Shown: positions 44,275 to 53,437 of the stretch, in pieces
Numbering within the stretch: position 1 is the first letter of the stretch
How the letters are laid out: each line of letters begins with the position of its first letter
Assembly (NCBI RefSeq): GCF_008122265.1
Contig: NZ_CP043042.1
Span: 3,348,001-3,412,000 of the forward strand
Length of the DNA stretch: 64,000 nt
Source of the DNA: Marinobacter fonticola
GTDB taxonomy: Bacteria; Pseudomonadota; Gammaproteobacteria; Pseudomonadales; Oleiphilaceae
Direction: 5' to 3'
The notes under the pieces: generated by a model
Seen by the model: the letters and a program-made list of their open reading frames with translations, nothing else
What the model was told of the DNA's origin: nothing
Database searches by the model: none
Made by a program: the position numbers and the translations under genes

Positions 44275-44892
44275 TCAGGGCGCAATATTGGCAAAGAACA
44301 GAGAAAAGCCCAAGCCTATTAGTATTGCTCCAATACTTTTATCAACGACGCTCTGCCTATCCAACATAATACGACGCAGTGCTTTTGCTGAAAAAAAGTA
44401 TGCAACGACACTAAACCAAATCCAGTGGGATAAGGAAATGAACAGGCCGTACGCGAAATTGCTGCTCACTGAACTGTCGACAGTCACTACCTGAGTATAT
44501 GTTGCGATGACGAAAAGGGTCGTTTTAGGATTGAGAGCGTTAGTCAGAAAACCCATGCGGAAGGCGCCGAAGGATGTTGGGGCGCCACTTGGCGTAGGCT
44601 CTAGTTTTAGTTTCGACTTATTTGTTAACGATTTGATTCCAAGAAAAATCAAATAACTCGCGCCAAGAATTTTCATGACCAAAAATAGCAATGGTGATTT
44701 TTCAATGGCAACCGCAACTCCAAGCACTGTATAAAGCACATGCAATTGGACACCGCATGCGATACCTATAGCCGATATTAGACCGGCACGACGCCCAAAC
44801 GCATAGCTGTTACGCGTAACCATGGCAAAATCCGGCCCGGGGCTAACTACGGCAAGAATAGTAATGGTCACTACAGCGATCAACTCAGTCAT
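44275..44892 (-). CDS. LysE family amino-acid exporter
   Basis: A 205-residue LysE/RhtB-type transporter with six helices. VSPGPDFAMVTRNSYAFGRRAGLISAIGIACGV is the family signature, and GFLTNALNPKTTLFVIATYTQV marks the second half. It exports an amino acid or analogue. GGGGGG lies 6-7 bases upstream of ATG 44892, which is preferred over ATG 44916. It is divergent from a LysR regulator 450 bases away, the same layout as ArgO-ArgP, so regulation by that LysR is inferred. GC is lower than in neighbours. Confidence 0.9.
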   Translation of the reverse strand: MTELIAVVTITILAVVSPGPDFAMVTRNSYAFGRRAGLISAIGIACGVQLHVLYTVLGVAVAIEKSPLLFLVMKILGASYLIFLGIKSLTNKSKLKLEPTPSGAPTSFGAFRMGFLTNALNPKTTLFVIATYTQVVTVDSSVSSNFAYGLFISLSHWIWFSVVAYFFSAKALRRIMLDRQSVVDKSIGAILIGLGFSLFFANIAP

Positions 44893-45340
44893 CTGATGCC
44901 CCCCTACGAAAGGCACTAATGTTTATCGTACCCTTCGGGTTTAATGTTTCAGTACTTACTAAAAGTGATAACCAGTACGTCCATCTATAGGCGCAACAAT
45001 CTGTCATATTCGTGTCTTTTGGCGCCTATCCGGCTGTCTTGGAATTTTTTCCAACCGTTCAACTACTATTTTCTAGCGGACACAACAGCTTTTTCGTCTT
45101 TTCGGCCGAAAGAAAAGAGTAATCTTTTTGCGCTAGTAATTTGCACAGGTTGTCGATACGAAACTGCGCCGGTAGAAAGTCCCTAAGTATCGAGTTCTCA
45201 AAGAAAGTTTCCATGGAGTCCTTCCATTTCAGTGAGCAACGGCCGCGAGATGTCGCGACAGAAAGATTATTGGAAGGTTTGCAGGACCAAGAAAAGGGAT
45301 TTATATTTTCAGAAATGTGCTAGTTTTCATCGAGCAAAAA
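44893..45340. other. AT-rich intergenic region between the LysE and LysR genes
   Basis: About 450 bases with no supported gene. An 80-codon frame at 44944 has no ribosome site and unlikely composition. The segment probably holds the divergent promoters and the LysR operator. Its AT-richness supports acquisition of this pair from elsewhere. Confidence 0.4.
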
Positions 45341-46237
45341 ATGAAGCTTCCAGCATTGGGCGCATTCCGTGCCTTCGACGTCGCAGCACAGACTCAAAGT
45401 TTCGTGAAAGCCGCCGAGCGGCTTCATGTCACACATGGGGCTGTGAGCCGTCAGGTTCGGCTTCTTGAAAGCGAACTGGGCGTTGAATTATTCGATCGCC
45501 GTAATCGGGCGATCTTCCTGAATCCGGCGGGGCGCGCACTCAAGGCGGTCACTACTCCTCTATTCGAGCAACTCGAAGGCGTGGTGTATCGTCTTCAGCA
45601 AGAATCCCGGGAAGGCGTGCTGGTGCTATCTTGCGAACCTACCATCGCAATGAAGTGGTTGATTCCACGCTTACCTTCTCTCCACAAAGCACATCCTGAC
45701 ATCAACTTGCATTTAGTGGCCGCTGGCGGACCGATTGACTTCACTAAAACAGGTGTAGACCTGGCATTGCGCCGTGATGATTTCCATTGGGATGACACGG
45801 TGTATGCCATCAAAATATGCGATGAATGGGTTGGGCCAGTCTGTGCGCCCAAAACTTGCCCGGCTTCCGGTATTCTTGAGGACATGCGCTTGCTTCACTC
45901 CGGAACTCGGCCTAAGGCTTGGGATACCTGGTTCCGTTTGAGCGGTGTTCCGGAACGAGGAAACATCCGAGTTGATTACGAGCATTTTTACCTATGCATC
46001 CAAGCCGCCGTTTCAGGACTAGGAATGGCCATGTCGTCTTTCTTTATGGCTCAGGATGAGCTGGCGAGTGGCCAGCTTTCGGCGCCGTTTGGCTTCTTGA
46101 AGGACAGTTCAAGCTATTGCTTGCTATCGCCTAGACCTTTCAACAACGACGAGAGGAACCAGCGTTTGTCAGAGTGGATTTCAACTGAAGCATTGGCAAG
46201 CATTCAACGAATTTCTAAAGAACACCTTGCGCAATAG
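45341..46237 (+). CDS. LysR family transcriptional regulator (GcvA-like)
   Basis: A 298-residue LysR regulator with the GcvA-type N-terminus MKLPALGAFRAFDVAAQTQSFVKAAERLHVTHGAVSRQVRLLE, a helix-turn-helix, then LGVELFDRRNRAIFLNPAGRAL. The effector domain has SCEPTIAMKWLIPRLPSLH and IQAAVSGLGMAMSSFFMAQ. It lies divergent from a LysE exporter and probably controls it. ATG 45341 starts the conserved domain; the frame's earlier start at 45317 would add eight residues. GC is low. Confidence 0.9.
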   Translation: MKLPALGAFRAFDVAAQTQSFVKAAERLHVTHGAVSRQVRLLESELGVELFDRRNRAIFLNPAGRALKAVTTPLFEQLEGVVYRLQQESREGVLVLSCEPTIAMKWLIPRLPSLHKAHPDINLHLVAAGGPIDFTKTGVDLALRRDDFHWDDTVYAIKICDEWVGPVCAPKTCPASGILEDMRLLHSGTRPKAWDTWFRLSGVPERGNIRVDYEHFYLCIQAAVSGLGMAMSSFFMAQDELASGQLSAPFGFLKDSSSYCLLSPRPFNNDERNQRLSEWISTEALASIQRISKEHLAQ

Positions 46238-46415
46238 GCCACCTTTTGGGAAGAATCAGGATAAGCGGGCCGCCCATGTATAGCTGATCGCAACCGCAAT
46301 GTGACCCACCGCACAACATAGACACATTCTGTTACTTAATCAGGCCAGTTTTTTTGGGGTGCACCGGAAATCCCGTTATGTTAGTAGGCACAACAACAAA
46401 ATAGGGACCTGCCGC

Positions 46416-47486
46416 ATGTTCGGTAAGGCACTACTCCTTCTGACATTGGTGCTGACCGTTGTTGTCGGTACCAGCTACCTGCTCTCCGTCGAGACTCATC
46501 CGGAGTTGCAAAGGGTGAGCAATCTCAACAGCGGTGAGCCGCCGGTCAGCCCATCCAAACCTCCGGCCGGGCAGACACAGAAAGCTGTCCAGCAACCGGC
46601 GCCTGAACCGCCCTCAGAAAACGCCCTCGGATTTATGCTGGCCCGTGTCGCGGACCAGTACGAGCAAGCCAGCCGGTACCCGGTCTGGTCGGTGCCCCTG
46701 ACCGCAGAACAGGCGCGCGGGTACCAGGACAACCACTACGAACCGACCACCCTACCCCTTCCAGGTGATGGCAAATTTACCGTCACCCTCGAGAAGTATC
46801 GCTTCACCCGGGGTGACGATATTCTGATCGCTGCCGCCATCCAGGGTTCGCAAGTAGTGGGTAACCGCCTTGAAGCAACGCTTGAAGTGCCGAACAGCCG
46901 TGAAGCGGTTGCCAGTACAAGCCTTCAGGATGCAGCCGCAGCCGGGTATTTCGAGGGATCGCTCAGCGCCGATGAAGCCCCCGGGGAATACCGCCTGATT
47001 GTCGAGGCCAAGATTGATGGGCGACCGGTCCGACATGCCTCTTCACTGACCATCGAGCCCTACCTCGGCGATTTTGAAGGTCTTGGCGATCCCCGTATCA
47101 GCGACAACAATCTGGTCATCCCGGTGCAGTTTTCCGCGGAGGAATCCGGCTCCTATGCCCTTTCCGCTCAACTGTTTGCCGGGCAGCATCCCATCGCCCT
47201 GCTACAGACCGAGCAGCGCCTGGACAGCACTTCAGACACCATTAACCTGAGGGCGCATGGCACGGTACTAGCCAACCGGCCCCTGGATGGACCGCTTCAA
47301 CTGAGATCCCTCCAGCTACGCCAACTGCCGGCGAAACCTGGCGACCGGACCAACCACGCCTTTGGACCTGAAGAAGGCTATTCATTCACACCGCCGGATC
47401 TCGATGCGTTGACCGATACTCCGGCGGTGAACCCCGAATCGGAACAAAGGGCAGCGTTGCTTCGGCAGCTTGCCAACAAGTTCTGA
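46416..47486 (+). CDS. Membrane-anchored protein preceding a secreted lipase
   Basis: A 356-residue protein. One N-terminal membrane helix (LLLLTLVLTVVVGTSYLL) is followed by a proline-rich linker (KPPAGQTQKAV to PAPEPPSE) and a beta-rich domain with GDDILIAAAIQGSQVV and APGEYRLIVEAKIDG, ending in an Arg/Gln-rich tail. I do not recognise the family with certainty; parts resemble choice-of-anchor X-type proteins. Helix, proline linker and periplasmic domain is also how lipase-specific foldases are built, though the fold looks different. It precedes the lipase gene by 100 bases, so a partner role in lipase folding or surface display is inferred. Confidence 0.65.
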   Translation: MFGKALLLLTLVLTVVVGTSYLLSVETHPELQRVSNLNSGEPPVSPSKPPAGQTQKAVQQPAPEPPSENALGFMLARVADQYEQASRYPVWSVPLTAEQARGYQDNHYEPTTLPLPGDGKFTVTLEKYRFTRGDDILIAAAIQGSQVVGNRLEATLEVPNSREAVASTSLQDAAAAGYFEGSLSADEAPGEYRLIVEAKIDGRPVRHASSLTIEPYLGDFEGLGDPRISDNNLVIPVQFSAEESGSYALSAQLFAGQHPIALLQTEQRLDSTSDTINLRAHGTVLANRPLDGPLQLRSLQLRQLPAKPGDRTNHAFGPEEGYSFTPPDLDALTDTPAVNPESEQRAALLRQLANKF

Positions 47487-47507
47487 TGGCAGGGCTATGG
47501 CTCTGCA

Positions 47508-47541
47508 CCGGCTAAGCCGGGAAAAACCGCCAAACCGGCGG
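47508..47541 (+). promoter_or_regulatory. Two small hairpins in the lipase 5' region
   Basis: CCGGC-TAA-GCCGG and CCGCC-AAACC-GGCGG lie in the 100 bases between the anchored protein and the lipase gene. They may act as a partial terminator or mRNA stabiliser that sets the ratio of the two products. Confidence 0.3.
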
Positions 47542-47586
47542 AGAAACGTCTTGAGACAACAATAATTCAGCAAAGACGGAGCAACC

Positions 47587-48675
47587 ATGAAAACAATAAA
47601 GAAAGGAAGTGCCTGTAAGACCGCTCTGGCGGTCGCTATCGCCGGCAGCCTGTTCGCCGGAACCGCCCAGGCCAACCTGGCCGGGCATAATGTGATACTG
47701 GTGCATGGCTTCCAGCAGGAAGACCTGGCCAATCCACCCGCCAATCTCCAGGCGGTGAAGAACGCCGGTGAGGATTACTGGCGAACGTTCTGGCTGTCGC
47801 GATCGGAAGCGCGCATCGACTGGGGCAGCGATGGCCGGGTGGAGGGCGGTATCGCCCAGCAAGCCTACGAGCAGCTTCGTCAGATCAGCCAACAGGGTCT
47901 GTGCGACAACTACTGTATCGTGGTCTCCCATTCTACCGGTGATCTAGTGACCCGCTACCTGCTGGAGAACCAGGCCCGCTGGCTTCAGTCCGAAGGGCTG
48001 CAACCGCTGAAAATCCTGGCGACCTTGGACTATTCCGGTGCCGGGGGTGGTACCGAATTGGCGAACCTCGCCATGAGCCTCGCCTACAACGATAGCTGGT
48101 ACAACTGGCCCTTACGGGCAGCGGTACAAGCGTTCACCGGTATTGAGCCGCAGCCAGGCAAGCTGGGCGTAGTGAATGACCTGCAAACCAACGCTGCGCG
48201 CAACCTGGCCGTCGCGCCCAATGATATTCCCAGGTTGCGGTTCGTGGCCGGCGGTTCCTCCTATGGCGGTATTACCAAGCCATTCATCGCCGGCACCGAC
48301 GACGGGGTGGTGCCCACCCACTCAGCCTGCGGAGCAACATCAGCTACGGGTATCGAGTCCTGCTCTTCGGGCCTCAGCCTGGCCGGCAAGGTCACCAGCC
48401 AGAATGGCCCGGGTGCACTCTACTTCAACCACTACCCTGTGCTGATGAACGAGGGAGTCAGTCACAGCGGTGTGCTGGGCTCTGAAACCGGGAACATTTC
48501 AGTGCCGGTGGTCAACAATACAACGCTAGGCGGTCTGCAGGTGGATTTCGCAAGCCGCAGCTACAACCAGCGCGCCTGGTGGCAATGGTGGGGTAACGGT
48601 GACCGGTACATCGAAGTGCCCGGCTCTGACCAGACCGATATGTCGAACCTGGTGTACAGCACACTCAACAACTGA
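47587..48675 (+). CDS. Secreted triacylglycerol lipase (alpha/beta hydrolase)
   Basis: A 362-residue exported lipase. The signal peptide ends near AGTAQA. The oxyanion strand is VILVHGF, the nucleophile elbow is VVSHSTGDLVTRYL with serine in SHSTG rather than the usual GxSxG, the acid is likely the aspartate in GTDDGVVP, and the histidine is in NEGVSHSGVLG. The mature C-terminus is Trp/Tyr-rich (RAWWQWWGNGDRYIEV). It should hydrolyse lipid esters outside the cell. The ribosome site is a weak GACGGAGCAACC. The preceding anchored protein is likely co-transcribed. Confidence 0.85.
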   Translation: MKTIKKGSACKTALAVAIAGSLFAGTAQANLAGHNVILVHGFQQEDLANPPANLQAVKNAGEDYWRTFWLSRSEARIDWGSDGRVEGGIAQQAYEQLRQISQQGLCDNYCIVVSHSTGDLVTRYLLENQARWLQSEGLQPLKILATLDYSGAGGGTELANLAMSLAYNDSWYNWPLRAAVQAFTGIEPQPGKLGVVNDLQTNAARNLAVAPNDIPRLRFVAGGSSYGGITKPFIAGTDDGVVPTHSACGATSATGIESCSSGLSLAGKVTSQNGPGALYFNHYPVLMNEGVSHSGVLGSETGNISVPVVNNTTLGGLQVDFASRSYNQRAWWQWWGNGDRYIEVPGSDQTDMSNLVYSTLNN

Positions 48676-48741
48676 TTCGACCTGGCGCATGGAGCAACTG
48701 GGCTCAGGGATGAGCCGTCTCTCTCCTTGGCCGCTCTAAAT

Positions 48742-48777
48742 CGCGTTTCTCTTTAATTCGTATGACCGAGAAACGCG
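48742..48777. terminator. Palindrome between the convergent lipase and rlpA-type genes
   Basis: CGCGTTTCTC and GAGAAACGCG form a perfect 10-bp stem with a 16-base loop. It sits between two convergent genes and may stop transcription from both sides. No T run is present. Confidence 0.55.
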
Positions 48778-48807
48778 GCCCATAAGAATAGACCTCACGC
48801 TGCCCGG

Positions 48808-49203
48808 CTATTGCGACTTCAACACTTCGATTTTCACGGCAATCAACCCTAAAGATGGACGACCAATACGACTGAACGCTGACTTTGAGAGATCAATGAT
48901 ACGACCTTTGGCAAAGGGCCCGCGATCGTTGATCCTGACAACAACACTTTTCCCATTCTTGACGTTGGTGACTTTCACTATTGAACCGAGCGGTATCTTT
49001 TTGTGGGCCGCTGTCCGAAGCTCCTGCTTAAACATTTCACCGCTGGCTGTTTTTCTGTTCTCCAATACGTCTGCGTAATAAGAAGCCTTCCCGGTTTCGG
49101 TGAAACCGACCCAGTCTTCTCCGGCCCCCGTTTGGGCTGCTGAAAATCCCGCCGTCAGGCTCAGGAATGCGGTGATCAGTATATTTCTCAGGGTGATTAC
49201 CAT
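48808..49203 (-). CDS. RlpA family septal ring lytic transglycosylase-like protein
   Basis: A 131-residue exported double-psi beta-barrel protein. A signal peptide (ILITAFLSLTAGFSAA) precedes the RlpA domain, with GKASYYADVLENRKTASGEMF, TAAHKKIPLGSIVKVTNVKNGKSVVVRINDRGPF and GRIIDLSKSAFSRIG. It lacks the C-terminal SPOR domain found in full-length RlpA. It probably cleaves or binds peptidoglycan strands lacking stem peptides. It is same-strand with cysC, 82 bases away. Confidence 0.9.
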   Translation of the reverse strand: MVITLRNILITAFLSLTAGFSAAQTGAGEDWVGFTETGKASYYADVLENRKTASGEMFKQELRTAAHKKIPLGSIVKVTNVKNGKSVVVRINDRGPFAKGRIIDLSKSAFSRIGRPSLGLIAVKIEVLKSQ

Positions 49204-49285
49204 AGTCCGGGTGCCCTATTGCCGTGGTAGGGATCTGTGGGCTCACATGACCTCTGCGAATGTAGCGCAAGACCTGACCGGGATA

Positions 49286-49894
49286 CTAGCTCAGAATCAG
49301 ATCCCGCTCGTACATATACTTGAGCAGGTTGTCTACGCACGCCTCCACCGTAAGCTCGGAGGTATCCAGCACAATCTCCGCTCGCTCCGGCCGTTCATAA
49401 GGTGAGTCAATGCCCGTAAAATCCTTGATAGCACCTTCCCGCGCTTTTTTGTATAAGCCCTTTGGATCACGGGTTTCACAGATTTCCAAGGGCGTATCCA
49501 TAAAGACCTCGACAAATTCACCGGACGGAAACAGGTTACGAACCAGTCGGCGATCAGAGAAAAATGGCGAGATAAAGGCGCTCAGAACAATTAGTCCCGC
49601 ATCTGTAAACAGCTTACTGACTTCCCCGACACGACGAATATTTTCTACCCTGTCCTTATCGCTAAAGCGGAGGTCCCGATTCAACCCGTGGCGGACATTA
49701 TCTCCATCCAACAGAAACGTATGGTATCCACGCTCGAACAGCGCAACATCCAGGGCGTTAGCAACTGTGGACTTCCCCGACCCACTCAAGCCCGTGAACC
49801 AAAGCAAGCATGGCTTTTGACTCTTTTTTTGGGCGCGCTCTGCACGCGTTACCTTATGGGCATGCCATACAATATGTTGTTTACTCAACGTCAT
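49286..49894 (-). CDS. cysC: Adenylyl-sulfate kinase CysC
   Basis: A 202-residue APS kinase. The P-loop is [18 protein letters not shown]. Further motifs are [32 protein letters not shown] and [26 protein letters not shown]. It phosphorylates APS to make PAPS, the sulfate donor. ATG 49894 ([11 protein letters not shown]) is preferred, with AAAGG closely upstream; the longer frame to 50059 is unlikely. No cysDN or cysNC is nearby. Its neighbours are a glycosyltransferase and a PAPS-type sulfotransferase, so a dedicated sulfation role is inferred. Confidence 0.93.
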   Translation of the reverse strand: MTLSKQHIVWHAHKVTRAERAQKKSQKPCLLWFTGLSGSGKSTVANALDVALFERGYHTFLLDGDNVRHGLNRDLRFSDKDRVENIRRVGEVSKLFTDAGLIVLSAFISPFFSDRRLVRNLFPSGEFVEVFMDTPLEICETRDPKGLYKKAREGAIKDFTGIDSPYERPERAEIVLDTSELTVEACVDNLLKYMYERDLILS

Positions 49895-50117
49895 GAACCT
49901 TTGTGATAAATAGGGCCATGTAATTTGAACTGTTTGTTTGTGATCTACAACACGACAATATAAAGATGGTAATACCACGACGCTTCTGCCCGGCCACCAA
50001 CACAGAATTCTCGCGTTCTCGATAAGACTTTCCTTAGCCGAACCGTGCGACGAGACCACCGCAATTGAAACAGCTCTAACAAACTGTTAGTTTTGCAATA
50101 ATTTCAAGGAAGGTCAC

Positions 50118-51089
50118 ATGCCATTGGATAGATCAGAAACGGACTCAGACCCTGCAGTGCCCATAAGGCTCGTGAGTTGCGTAGGCGTCGAGCTCGAACT
50201 CCCTCATTTGTCGCACTTCATTCGACATTACCGCAATCTTGGTATCCCGCCATCTCACATGCATATTCTGTTGAATACAACAGATAGAGCATCGCCGCGT
50301 TTAGCGGCAGCTAAAGCCTTGCTGGCGGAATCGGGCGTGGAGGATGTGCGAGAGTGGATAGCCGTCTACACCAGCGACTCCATGTGGGCACAGCGTCGTC
50401 AGCTGCAACAGGAGGTTGCCGAGCCAGGCGACTGGATAGTCAGCGCAGATGTCGATGAGCACCACCAATACCCTGCACCCCTGCAGGAAATCTGCAGATA
50501 TTGCCTGAGCAAAGGCTACAATTGCGTTCAGGGATTCATGATCGATCGTCTCGCGGAGAACGGGGAATTGGTCGAAGTGAGGGAGACGCCTGAGCTGTCC
50601 AGTCAGTTTCCGGTCGAAGCCGATGTCCTCCTCCCGCTAGCGGGACACGGCGACCATCATGGCACCACCGGCACGACCAAGGTGATGCTGTTCAGCCATG
50701 ACGTGCTTCCCAGCCGCGGTGGTCACAACCCGTGGAAGGACGGTCAGACGCCACACTTTCTGGCGGGCGCAAAACTTTCAACCTTCCGGCAGGTCAATTT
50801 CCCTCACGCCAGGTTCAGCTACCCGTTCAGGGTCGATCATTACAACTGGACGTCGACCCGAAAGGCAACCCTTGAAAAGCGCGTAGCCACACCTGGTGTC
50901 AGCCCGGCCGGCCTGGAACTCAGCAATAAGTTGATTCCCTATTTACACAAGCACGGGCGAATTCGCCTGGAAGATGTCGCTACCCGCAGCCCAACGGCAA
51001 AGAGACCTTCGAACTGGCGATTCCTGAATCTGCGGTTCCGTCTGCAGGCACGGCTCGTGGGCTTATTGAAACAGTGGGGCCTGCGCTAA
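50118..51089 (+). CDS. Glycosyltransferase family protein (GT2/GT92-like)
   Basis: A 323-residue putative glycosyltransferase of the GT-A type. A beta strand VGVELELPHLSHFIRHYRNLGIPPSHMHIL and a DxD-type motif, DWIVSADVDEHHQYP, are present, as in family members acting on nucleotide sugars. A downstream FPHARFSYPFRVDHYNW segment is seen. There is no signal or membrane helix, so it acts on the cytoplasmic face. It is divergent from cysC and precedes a sulfotransferase, suggesting a joint glycan pathway. The exact sugar is unknown. Confidence 0.78.
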   Translation: MPLDRSETDSDPAVPIRLVSCVGVELELPHLSHFIRHYRNLGIPPSHMHILLNTTDRASPRLAAAKALLAESGVEDVREWIAVYTSDSMWAQRRQLQQEVAEPGDWIVSADVDEHHQYPAPLQEICRYCLSKGYNCVQGFMIDRLAENGELVEVRETPELSSQFPVEADVLLPLAGHGDHHGTTGTTKVMLFSHDVLPSRGGHNPWKDGQTPHFLAGAKLSTFRQVNFPHARFSYPFRVDHYNWTSTRKATLEKRVATPGVSPAGLELSNKLIPYLHKHGRIRLEDVATRSPTAKRPSNWRFLNLRFRLQARLVGLLKQWGLR

Positions 51090-51234
51090 TGTGCGGGGCC
51101 GTTCATTCGTAAGCGAGCCGATGGCGACAACCTTTGCCGACCGCAAACGGTCGCCGCGGAGACCCTGCTGATGTCGCCTAGCACTGAATTCGCATCGGCT
51201 CTATTCACCACTGGATCCTTGAAGACGAGATGAA

Positions 51235-52191
51235 ATGACCATGCACCTGTCTTACCGGCACTCGATACCTGTTTTCGATGAGAAGTCTTCAAGACGCCAC
51301 GAGTCAAAGTCACTTTGGAAGCTTCAACTGGAAAGCCTGACTGCTCGCAACAGAAGCTTCGATCCGAAACGGGTTGAATGCTTCGCGCAGTTTCTCGGGT
51401 TCCCACGCTCGGGTCATTCGCTGATCGGCGCTCTGATCGACGCTCATCCGGACGCCAGGATCTCGCACGAGCTTGACGCCATGGGCCTGCATCGTGCCGG
51501 TATGGGCTTCCCCTCCATTGCGCGCCTCATCGATAGCAATTCACGATCGTTTGCAGCCAACGGAAAGTGGTGGAACGGCTACAGCTACGCGATAGATCTG
51601 CCTGCCAACGAGGACCGGCAGCCGTTGGTTATTGGCGACAAAAAAGGCGACTGGGCGGTCCGCTGGTGCGCAAAAACGCCAGGATTATTGCAGGGCTTTC
51701 TTCAGAGTGGTGTACCCCAGCCAAAATGGTTGCTGGTTGTCCGTGCGCCAGAAGACAATATCGCCACGATGACGCTGCGCCGTGGTGGGCTTTACGACAG
51801 GCTACGCATCAAGGCTGGTGAAGAAGGTGGATCAGCCAGTGAGTCAATCGCGCAGGCTCAAGCGGATGGTAAGCTGCCAACAGCGGTGTCCGATGAGATG
51901 ATCAGCGACTATCGCGAACTCTGCGAGGGGATCGTCGCGATGCAGGAGCTCATACCACGGGATCAATGGCTACGTGTTGATTATGAAACCTTTACAGCGG
52001 CACCCACCGATGGCCTGAAAGAAATTGCGGCCTTCCTGGGACTTGACCCGAATTCAGACTGGCTCGCTGCAGCAAGCGCCGCAGTGCGTCCTCCCGGCAA
52101 GTCACGCACCAGAACCAAACTGACGTGGAGTGACGCGCAGAACCAGGCCGTTGCAGAGCTCAAGACGCAATTCAGCTTTCTAGCCAGGTGA
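51235..52191 (+). CDS. Sulfotransferase family protein
   Basis: A 318-residue PAPS-dependent sulfotransferase. The 5'-phosphosulfate loop is QFLGFPRSGHSLIGALIDAHPD, and the 3'-phosphate-binding strand is LLVVRAPEDNIATMTLRRGG. A C-terminal WLRVDYETF segment followed by a helical end is typical. It should transfer sulfate from PAPS to a hydroxyl acceptor, plausibly a glycan built by the neighbouring glycosyltransferases. The next gene starts next to its stop, so co-translation is likely. Acceptor unknown. Confidence 0.84.
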   Translation: MTMHLSYRHSIPVFDEKSSRRHESKSLWKLQLESLTARNRSFDPKRVECFAQFLGFPRSGHSLIGALIDAHPDARISHELDAMGLHRAGMGFPSIARLIDSNSRSFAANGKWWNGYSYAIDLPANEDRQPLVIGDKKGDWAVRWCAKTPGLLQGFLQSGVPQPKWLLVVRAPEDNIATMTLRRGGLYDRLRIKAGEEGGSASESIAQAQADGKLPTAVSDEMISDYRELCEGIVAMQELIPRDQWLRVDYETFTAAPTDGLKEIAAFLGLDPNSDWLAAASAAVRPPGKSRTRTKLTWSDAQNQAVAELKTQFSFLAR

Positions 52192-52196
52192 TTGGA

Positions 52197-53411
52197 ATGT
52201 CGCAAGAAATGAATGATCGACCATGGACTCTTCGTCGGCTCAGTCAATCCCCGGCGGATTCGAGCGGCACGTCCCACGCCTACTACGATATTCCAGTCAT
52301 CAATGCATCGGGGAGTCGTATCGTTGCTCACCGGCTGTTTTGCAGCGAACGCCATCCAACGGTGAATGATCGTGTCGAAATCGGCCTGCTCGACACGGCT
52401 ACCGAAGCTTCCGAAACATCAGACAGCTGGGAGCCTATCGGCGAGAGCCGAGCGTGGTCCTGGCAACAGGGTCCGATGTCGCAGTGGATCGGCGACACCG
52501 GACAGGTGGTCTGGAATACCAGAAACCCTAATGCGCAGAATGACGAACCGCTGATCACCGCCTGCGTCATGGACACCAATACCGGCGCGACCAGACAATT
52601 GCCTGGCCAGGTCTATGCGGTGACGCCCGATGCGACTACAGCACTCTCACTCGATATGACACGGCTCGATCAACTCAGGCCAGGGTACGGCTATGCCCCT
52701 GGGGAGAACGCGTCCAAACTGGATAGGGTGCCGAAGAATGATGGTGTCTGGGCCATGAACATAGTCAGCGGTGAGCGGAAGCTCCTGCTGAGCCTGGCAA
52801 GAGCCGTGGACTTCCTCAACAGCCAGTCGAAGCTGAAAGCGCGGTTAAAGCGAATGCTGAAGCGCTATCACTTTTGGTTCAACCATGCCAAGTTCTCGCC
52901 CGACGGCAGCCGTTTCACCGTAAAGCTTCGGTGGCGGAACATCGGCGGGCCATGGAATGACCAGCAAGGTGTGAGCCTGACGTGCGGTACCGATGGCAGC
53001 GACCTGCGGCTGCTGGCACCTGCAACCTCTCACGTTATCTGGCTGGACAATAGCGAACTCTACTTCTGGCAAAAAGACGGCCTGCGTCTCGCCGAAGATA
53101 CGAGCCCGTGTGGCACCATCACCGAACATCTGGCACCGGAGCTGATCAAGGCCAACGTGCACATGCGCCATTTCCCGCCCGACCCAGACCTCTTCGTCTT
53201 CGACACGCCGTATAAAGAGGACATCGATCTCATCCTCTGGAACAGAAAAACCAATAGCCGTCAGACGATCGCCGAGTTCAAAGGTCACAAGCCGGCCAAG
53301 GGCCCGTTTCGCTGCGATCTTCATCCCTGCCTGTCCAGAGACGGCAATCTCATCGTGGTCACTTCGCTGCAAACCGGTAAGCGCGAAGTCCATGTGCTGG
53401 AGCAAGCCTGA
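52197..53411 (+). CDS. Beta-propeller-like protein of the sulfation locus, uncharacterised
   Basis: A 404-residue protein with no signal peptide. Repeated strand patterns such as NHAKFSPDGSRFTVKLRWR and LHPCLSRDGNLIVVTSLQTGKREVHVL resemble TolB/WD40-like blades, and HAYYDIPVINASGSRIVAHRLFC resembles oligogalacturonate-lyase-type propellers. Catalytic residues cannot be assigned. ATG 52197 is used; GTG 52188 overlaps the sulfotransferase stop. Since it follows the sulfotransferase directly, it may bind, modify or cleave the sulfated product. I do not know the family. Confidence 0.65.
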   Translation: MSQEMNDRPWTLRRLSQSPADSSGTSHAYYDIPVINASGSRIVAHRLFCSERHPTVNDRVEIGLLDTATEASETSDSWEPIGESRAWSWQQGPMSQWIGDTGQVVWNTRNPNAQNDEPLITACVMDTNTGATRQLPGQVYAVTPDATTALSLDMTRLDQLRPGYGYAPGENASKLDRVPKNDGVWAMNIVSGERKLLLSLARAVDFLNSQSKLKARLKRMLKRYHFWFNHAKFSPDGSRFTVKLRWRNIGGPWNDQQGVSLTCGTDGSDLRLLAPATSHVIWLDNSELYFWQKDGLRLAEDTSPCGTITEHLAPELIKANVHMRHFPPDPDLFVFDTPYKEDIDLILWNRKTNSRQTIAEFKGHKPAKGPFRCDLHPCLSRDGNLIVVTSLQTGKREVHVLEQA

Positions 53412-53437
53412 CTGGGGAGGGCGGGCGCCCACGCTCT

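Noticed and set aside
44944..45186. 80-codon ORF between the LysE and LysR genes
   Set aside because: AT-rich intergenic DNA with no ribosome site; translation has no membrane or domain pattern that holds up.
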